Source of the DNA: Sapria himalayana
Lineage: Eukaryota; Streptophyta; Magnoliopsida; Malpighiales; Rafflesiaceae
Direction: 5' to 3'
Assembly: GCA_029783825.1 (NCBI GenBank)
Contig: JAREIK010000801.1
Location: 9,808,891 to 9,872,890 of the forward strand
Length of the DNA: 64,000 nt
The notes beneath the pieces were generated by a model that saw nothing but the letters and a program-made list of their open reading frames with translations, was not told the origin of the DNA and searched no databases. Below, in pieces: positions 58,815 to 64,000 of the stretch; position 1 is the first letter of the stretch; each line of letters begins with the position of its first letter. The position numbers and the translations under genes are program-made.

Positions 58815-59070
58815 ATAAACTCAACACCCATCACGGCTTGTGTCGTGCTAGGTCAATTGCCTGACTAGGCATGACCCACATGCCTCATGCCAGGCCAAGC
58901 ATTGCACACATGTCTGGCCCATTAGGCACGTTCCAAAGGCATGTGACCGATGACCCATGACCTAGGCATGGGTCACAGTTGATGGTCAAATGAATCCCAA
59001 CCCAAATTTTTAAATAAATGGTCATGCCCTATGGTCATGCGAGTTAAGTTTTCACATGACGAACCCCAAA
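58815..59070. mobile_element. hAT-Ac-like subterminal fragment
   Basis: A block of GGCATG, GGCCC and GGCACG words (GTCTGGCCCATTAGGCACG; CATGACCTAGGCATGGGTC) is of the same style as the ends at 24.1, 30.6 and 38.4 kb. No transposase is attached. Confidence 0.4.
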
Positions 59071-59760
59071 ACGGAAAGTGACAAGCACAACCTATCACTT
59101 GTAGTATCAACTAAAAAAATATGTTTTTAAAGATTTGTAGCCGTAAAATTTATTTCCAACAACTATAAGAAAAAATCTAATGACTATCAAATTTTTATAC
59201 TTTTACAATTGAAACAAATAAAAATATATATATATTATTTTAATATAAAAAAGTTTTATAAATATAAAATAAAAATTTCTTAAATTTTAATCTCTCCTCT
59301 ATTATCCTATTTTCTATTTCTTCAACTCCTCTCTCTGCTCTCCTATTATGATTTTTGAGGTTTTGGAAAGTAGTATATAATGGTGTTACAAAAGAAAGTC
59401 AAATACAATTATAGAATTACGAGGGATGTGCTTCTACTCAAATAAATTAATGAGGAGCTATTGCAATTAGGATACATTCATTTTTTTTTATTAATTTTTA
59501 AAATTTTGTTATTACATAATTTAAAATTCTAAATATAAATTAAAAAATAATAAATTATTAGTTTTAAGATAACAAATTTGACTTGAATTTAAATAATAAC
59601 AATTTGACTGAAAGGTTCATGACAAAAACTATGTTCTCTCTAATGGGCTCAACCAAAACTCATTTTTCTAAAAAACTTAAAATTAAGCAAACTTCAATAG
59701 TATAAACTCACTTTAAAATAATAAAAATTATAAATTTTAAGTAAATCAAAGAAGAATCGG

Positions 59761-59799
<39 letters not shown>

Positions 59800-60126
59800 A
59801 ATAAAAATTGTACATATCATCTTAAGAAGTATCCCAATCAGAGCACCAAAAAATATGATGTATTTAATCCCAAACAAATCTAATTGAATGAATGAGTCAT
59901 TAATATTAGATCAAATTCAACTTCATTAACCTTCTTCATATACCACAATGATTTTAGAAAAAAATAATAATCATAGTGATTACAATCATTAGTTGTTCGA
60001 TTAAATTTTTGAAAAATCTTCAGATAATCAATATTATACAAAGATATTTCTAGCCTACATATTATATGATTCATATGTCCACTAGTATGAATAATATGGT
60101 AAAATATTATAAATTAGAAAAATAAT
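59070..60126. other. A+T-rich sequence with (AT)n
   Basis: An alternating AT tract lies at 59764-59798. The phrase AATCA(A/G)TATTATACAAA.ATA.TTCTA at about 60026 also occurs near 28588, in the older hAT region. Nothing coding. Confidence 0.5.
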
Positions 60127-60229
60127 TGTAGACGAAGAAGGAGAGAGAGAGAGAGAAAATCTTAGATTTCTTTGATTTCTTTCAATTGTTCCGCTTGTAG
60201 CCCTTTCTCTCTTATTTATATATTCCACA
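60127..60229 (-). repeat. Copia 2 3' LTR (103 bp)
   Basis: In element sense it starts TGTGGAATATATAAATAAGA and ends TTCTTCGTCTACA, with a TATATAAAT promoter-like box near its start and a CT tract near its end. Confidence 0.8.
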
Positions 60230-60236
60230 CTCCCCC

Positions 60237-63200
60237 TAAAGCTGGAGCATATACGTCATATACACCAAGCTTGTTACAAATGTATTTAATCCTAGGACGA
60301 TTGAGAGATTTAGTGAAGATATCTGCTAGTTGATCATCTGAATTAACAAAACTTGTAGCAATACATCCTGATGTGATCTTCTCTCTAATGGAGTGACAAT
60401 CAACTTCAATATGCTTAGTCCTTTCATTAAAGACTGGATTGGATGCAATATGTAATGCGGCCTGGTTATCACAGTTGAGTTTCATCTCTTCATCTTTTCC
60501 AAATCTCAACTCTCGAAGAAGATATTTCAACCATATGAGTTCACATGTTGCCAAAGCCATAGCTCGATACTCGGCTTCAGTACTAGATCTTGCTACTACA
60601 TCTTATTTCTTACTCTTCCAAGATATTAGATTACCTCCAATAAAAACACAGTACCCTGAAGTGGAACGTCTATCTGTGAGTGAGCCAGCCCAATCTGCAT
60701 CTGTGTAACCAACAACCTGAGTATGACCTCTATTCTCGTACAACACACCTTGGCCTAGTGTACTTTTGATATATCGAAGAATGCGGATTATGGCATCCCA
60801 ATGGCTATCACATGGTGACTGTAGGAATTGACTAACGGCACTCACAGAAAAAGAAATGTCTGGACGAGTAATGGTGAGATAGTTCAATTTACCTACAAGT
60901 CGTCGATATCTCCCTGGGTCTCCTAAAGGCTCCCCCTGTCCTGGTATAAGTTTGACATTTGGATCCATAGATGTGTCTACCAGTTTACAATCTAACATAC
61001 CGGTGTCTTTCAGGATATCTAAAGCATACTTCCTTTGGGAAAGGACCACACCGGAACTGGATTGAGCTATCTCAATTCCCAAGAAATACTTGAGTTTCCC
61101 CAAATCTTTGGTCTGAAAGTGGATAAAAAGATGTTGCTTTAGTTTCTGAATACTATCCTGATCACTACCTGTAATGACAATGTCATCCACATAAACAACC
61201 AGATAAATACACTGCCCCAAGGAGTTATGATGATAGAAAACTGAATGTTCTGCTGTACTGCGAAGCATGCCAAACTCTTGAACAACAGAACTAAAACGAC
61301 TAAACCATGCTCGAGAAGATTGTTTCAAGCCATATAGAGAACGGCATAACTTGCACACTAAACCAGACTCCCCCTGAGCAACAAAACCAGGAGGTTGCTC
61401 CATATAAACTTCCTCGGCAAGATCACCGTGAAGGAATGCATTTTAATATCCAACTGATAAAGACACCAAGAACATATAGCAGCCATGGAGAGAAGCAGAC
61501 GAACAGAAGTAATCTTGGCAACAGGGGAGAATGTGTCAGCATAATCAGAACCATAAATCTGAGTATATCCTTTAGCAACTAAGCGGGCCTTGAGGCGATC
61601 AACCTGACCATCAAGACCAACCTTAATTGCATAGACCCAACGACAACCAACTGTAGATTTACCAGAGGGTAAAACAACAAGATCTCAAGTGCCATTAGAG
61701 TGTAGAGCAGTCATTTCATCCACCATTGCATGTCGCAAGCCTGGATAGGAAAGAGCTTCATGGGTGCTCTTTGGAAGAGAAACAGAGGATATAGCAGAAA
61801 CAAAAGCAAAATATGATGAAGATAATCGATGATAACTTAAAAAATTGTAAAAATGATGAGGATTACGAGTAGAGCGATTACCTTTCCGAGTAGCAATGGG
61901 TAAGTCATCAGGAGAGGGTGGAGCCGGGGCAGGAGAAGCCGAAGGGATAGGAAGTGAGTAAGCAGGTGCCTCAGTAAACGACAGAGGAGCATCGACACGA
62001 GGGCGACGATGATAAACTTGAAGTGGTCGAGGAGACACAACATCAGGTAAAGAGACAATGGGAATGGGCATGACTGCAGAAACAGGAAGAGACTCAGAAG
62101 TGGTAGAAAAGAATGGTGAGTCCTCAAAAAAAATAACATCAGCGGAGATAAAGTAGCGATGAGTCTCAAGAGAATAACAACGATAACCCTTCTGAAGTCT
62201 GAAATATCCCAAGAAGAGACACCTCATGGCTTTGGCTGAAAGCTTGTCCTGTCCAGGAGTGAGAATATGAACAAAGCAAGTACAACCAAAGACACAAGGA
62301 GGAAGGAAATAAAATGGTTAGTCAGGGAAGAAAAAGAAATGAGAAATCTGATCATGTAAAACAGAGGAGGACATACGATTAATCAAATAACAAGCGGTAA
62401 GAACAGCGTCCCCCCAAAAATGAAGAGGAACATTACTATGGAGGAGAATATTACAAGCTGTCTCAACAAGATATCGATTCTTGCGCTCAGCTACCCCATT
62501 TTGTTGAGGAGTATGAACACAAGAAGACTGATGAAGAATCCCATATTGAGACATAAATGACGTAATGGGGGATGAAAAATATTCCCTGACATTGTCACTG
62601 CGTAACACACGAATAGAAATATTGAATTGGGTCTGGATTTCAGCATAAAATTTCTGAAAAATAGAAAATAACTCAGCTCAATTTTTCATTAAAAATAACC
62701 AAGTACATTGAGAATAGTCATCAATAAAAGTAACAAAATACTGAAATCCTTAAGTAGACGCAGTCCGACAAGGACCCCAAACATCAGTGTGAACAAGCTC
62801 AAAAGGAGACTTTGCCCGATTATCCAAACGCTTTGGGAACGAGACACGAGTATGTTTCCCAAGCTGACATGACTCACACGAAAACGACGACAAAGTGGAA
62901 AAATGAGAGACCATCTTCTGGAACTTGGAGAGACTAGGGTGGCCCAAACGACTATGAATGAGGAGAGGAGCATCAGTGGAAATGCAAACTGCAAGAGATG
63001 AATCCGATGTGAGGTGATAGAGGCCTTGAGACTCACGTCCTATGTCAATCGTCTTCCCCATACTCCGGTACTGCAAGGTCACAAATTTATCAGAAAATGT
63101 AATAAAACAATTAAGAGTAAGAGTAACTTTGCTGATGGAAATAAGATTAAAAGGACATTTATGAGTATAAAGGACAAAAGTGAGAGGTAGAGAAGGTAGA

Positions 63201-64000
63201 GGAAGGGCCAAACCAATACTTTTAGCCACAGTTTGAAAACCATTAGCTAAGGTAACAGTAGATAAAGCAGAGGTAGTAGTAATAGAGGAGAAAATATCCT
63301 TATTACCAGATATGTGATCAGAAGCTCAAGAATCTAGAATCCAGGGTCCAAGAGAAGATGTGTGGGTAAGGCAGGCAGAAGTATTACCAGGCTGGGCAAC
63401 AGATCAACAGAAACATGATATGTCTGAGATGCGGAGGAGCTCAGAGGCTGAGGCAGCTGAGAATCAGAGGACTGGACCATATGGGCAGTGCGAGGAGGCC
63501 GTCCATGTAACTGATAACAACGATCACGAGTGTGGCCAAGTTTATTGTAATAAGTGCAATGAGGACGTTGGCCCCTACCTCGATTACCTCTGCGGCCTCC
63601 TTGAGTGGCAGTGTGAGAAACTAACACAGAAGAATCTGAAATACTATCAGATGGCAAAGTCTGAGTGGACGAGATACGAAGGAGGCGAGCAAACACATCA
63701 TCTAAGGACGGAACTGATGAACTGCCAAGAATCTGATCGCGGACAGGCTCAAGATCCGAGCGGAGGCCAATAAGAGTAAGGACCATGAAGAACTTATCAA
63801 GTGTGTTTGTTGAGCCCCAACATCAGAAGTAAGAGGCATCGCAGTCAAGAACTCTTCCTTAAGAGAAGCAATCTGGCCAATATAAGTAGATAGATCCAAG
63901 TCTTGTTGGCTGAGATGGACAATAGCAGAAGCCACCTTATAAAGACGTTGGATATCATTCGTGTATAATTCTTTAGCTTGAGTCCAAAATTTAAAACAAG
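60237..64000 (-). pseudogene. Copia 2 gag-pol polyprotein, interrupted
   Basis: Segments: gag with the CCHC knuckle altered to CTYYNKLGHTRDRC (the second Cys is Tyr), protease DS.ASDH, integrase (LLIHSRLGHPSLSK; HTDVWGPC; PQQNGVAERKNR), RT (QLDIK..., VVYVDDIVITG with an intact Asp-Asp pair) and RNase H (GYTDADWAG; LADIFTKSL). Stops: 60603, 61685, 62318, 62678, 62750 and 63326. Frameshifts lie near 61440 (loss of one A in an A run), 63405 and 63805, each seen as a one-base difference from Copia 1. Confidence 0.9.

Larger units (their letters stand above)
60127..64000 (-). mobile_element. Copia element 2 (runs off the right end)
   Basis: The 3' LTR (60127-60229) is followed, reading leftward in element sense, by the end of the host flank. 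A polypurine tract (GGGGGAG complement) lies at 60230-60236. The polyprotein reads from beyond 64000 to about 60240 and closely resembles Copia 1 along its whole visible length, but the LTR is longer and different in its middle. The 5' LTR and gag start are outside the window. It has the same orientation as the host gene. Confidence 0.9.

Overview
The window is plant nuclear DNA, A+T-rich and dominated by transposable elements. The plant call rests on the proteins: a plant-type SHPRH helicase/E3 ligase gene with canonical GT-AG introns, an L1-type LINE that carries a plant Archaea-like RNase H, BED/DUF659/hATC-type hAT transposases, and Copia elements primed by initiator tRNA-Met. Very long repeat-filled introns occur in several angiosperm lineages (orchids, for example), but I cannot name the species from this sequence.

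The unifying reading is that the window from position 1 to about 51.4 kb, and probably all 64 kb, lies inside ONE host gene on the minus strand. It is a homologue of SHPRH (SNF2 ATPase / histone-linker / PHD / RING helicase). Six coding exons can be joined with matching reading phase: 51247-51447, 36214-36469, 35879-36119, 35608-35777, 17726-18148 and about 75-241. They total only about 1.46 kb. Two introns between them are about 100 nt; the other three are 14.8, 17.5 and 17.5 kb and are packed with transposons. A further upstream intron of at least 12.5 kb runs off the right edge.

Layout by intron, left to right. The intron at 242-17725 holds a tRNA-like SINE candidate, minus-strand Copia ruins, a complete but mutated LINE (4359-10990, 16-bp target-site duplication), a small non-autonomous hAT (12851-13351) and several copies of one short LTR family. 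The intron at 18149-35607 holds a non-autonomous hAT with a G-rich minisatellite core (18802-19947), an old hAT-Ac-like ruin (about 24074-30775) split by a younger hAT with a perfect 8-bp target duplication (24434-28536), and more LTR ruins. The intron at 36470-51246 holds hAT fragments, a MITE-like element (37774-38268) and a structurally complete Copia element with exceptionally short LTRs (46291-50942). That Copia carries an antisense fragment of a ribonucleotide reductase small-subunit gene in its leader. Right of 51448 lie another hAT (53032-56500), inserted into an LTR-element leader, and a second Copia of the same family on the minus strand (60127 to beyond the window end).

No prokaryotic features, CRISPR arrays, rRNA or canonical tRNA genes were seen. 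All transposon proteins found are interrupted; the SHPRH exons are open. The most notable points are the giant-intron architecture, the RNR2 capture inside the Copia leader, the 67-73 bp Copia LTRs, the nested hATs with readable target duplications, and one LTR family present at least 13 times in this single gene.
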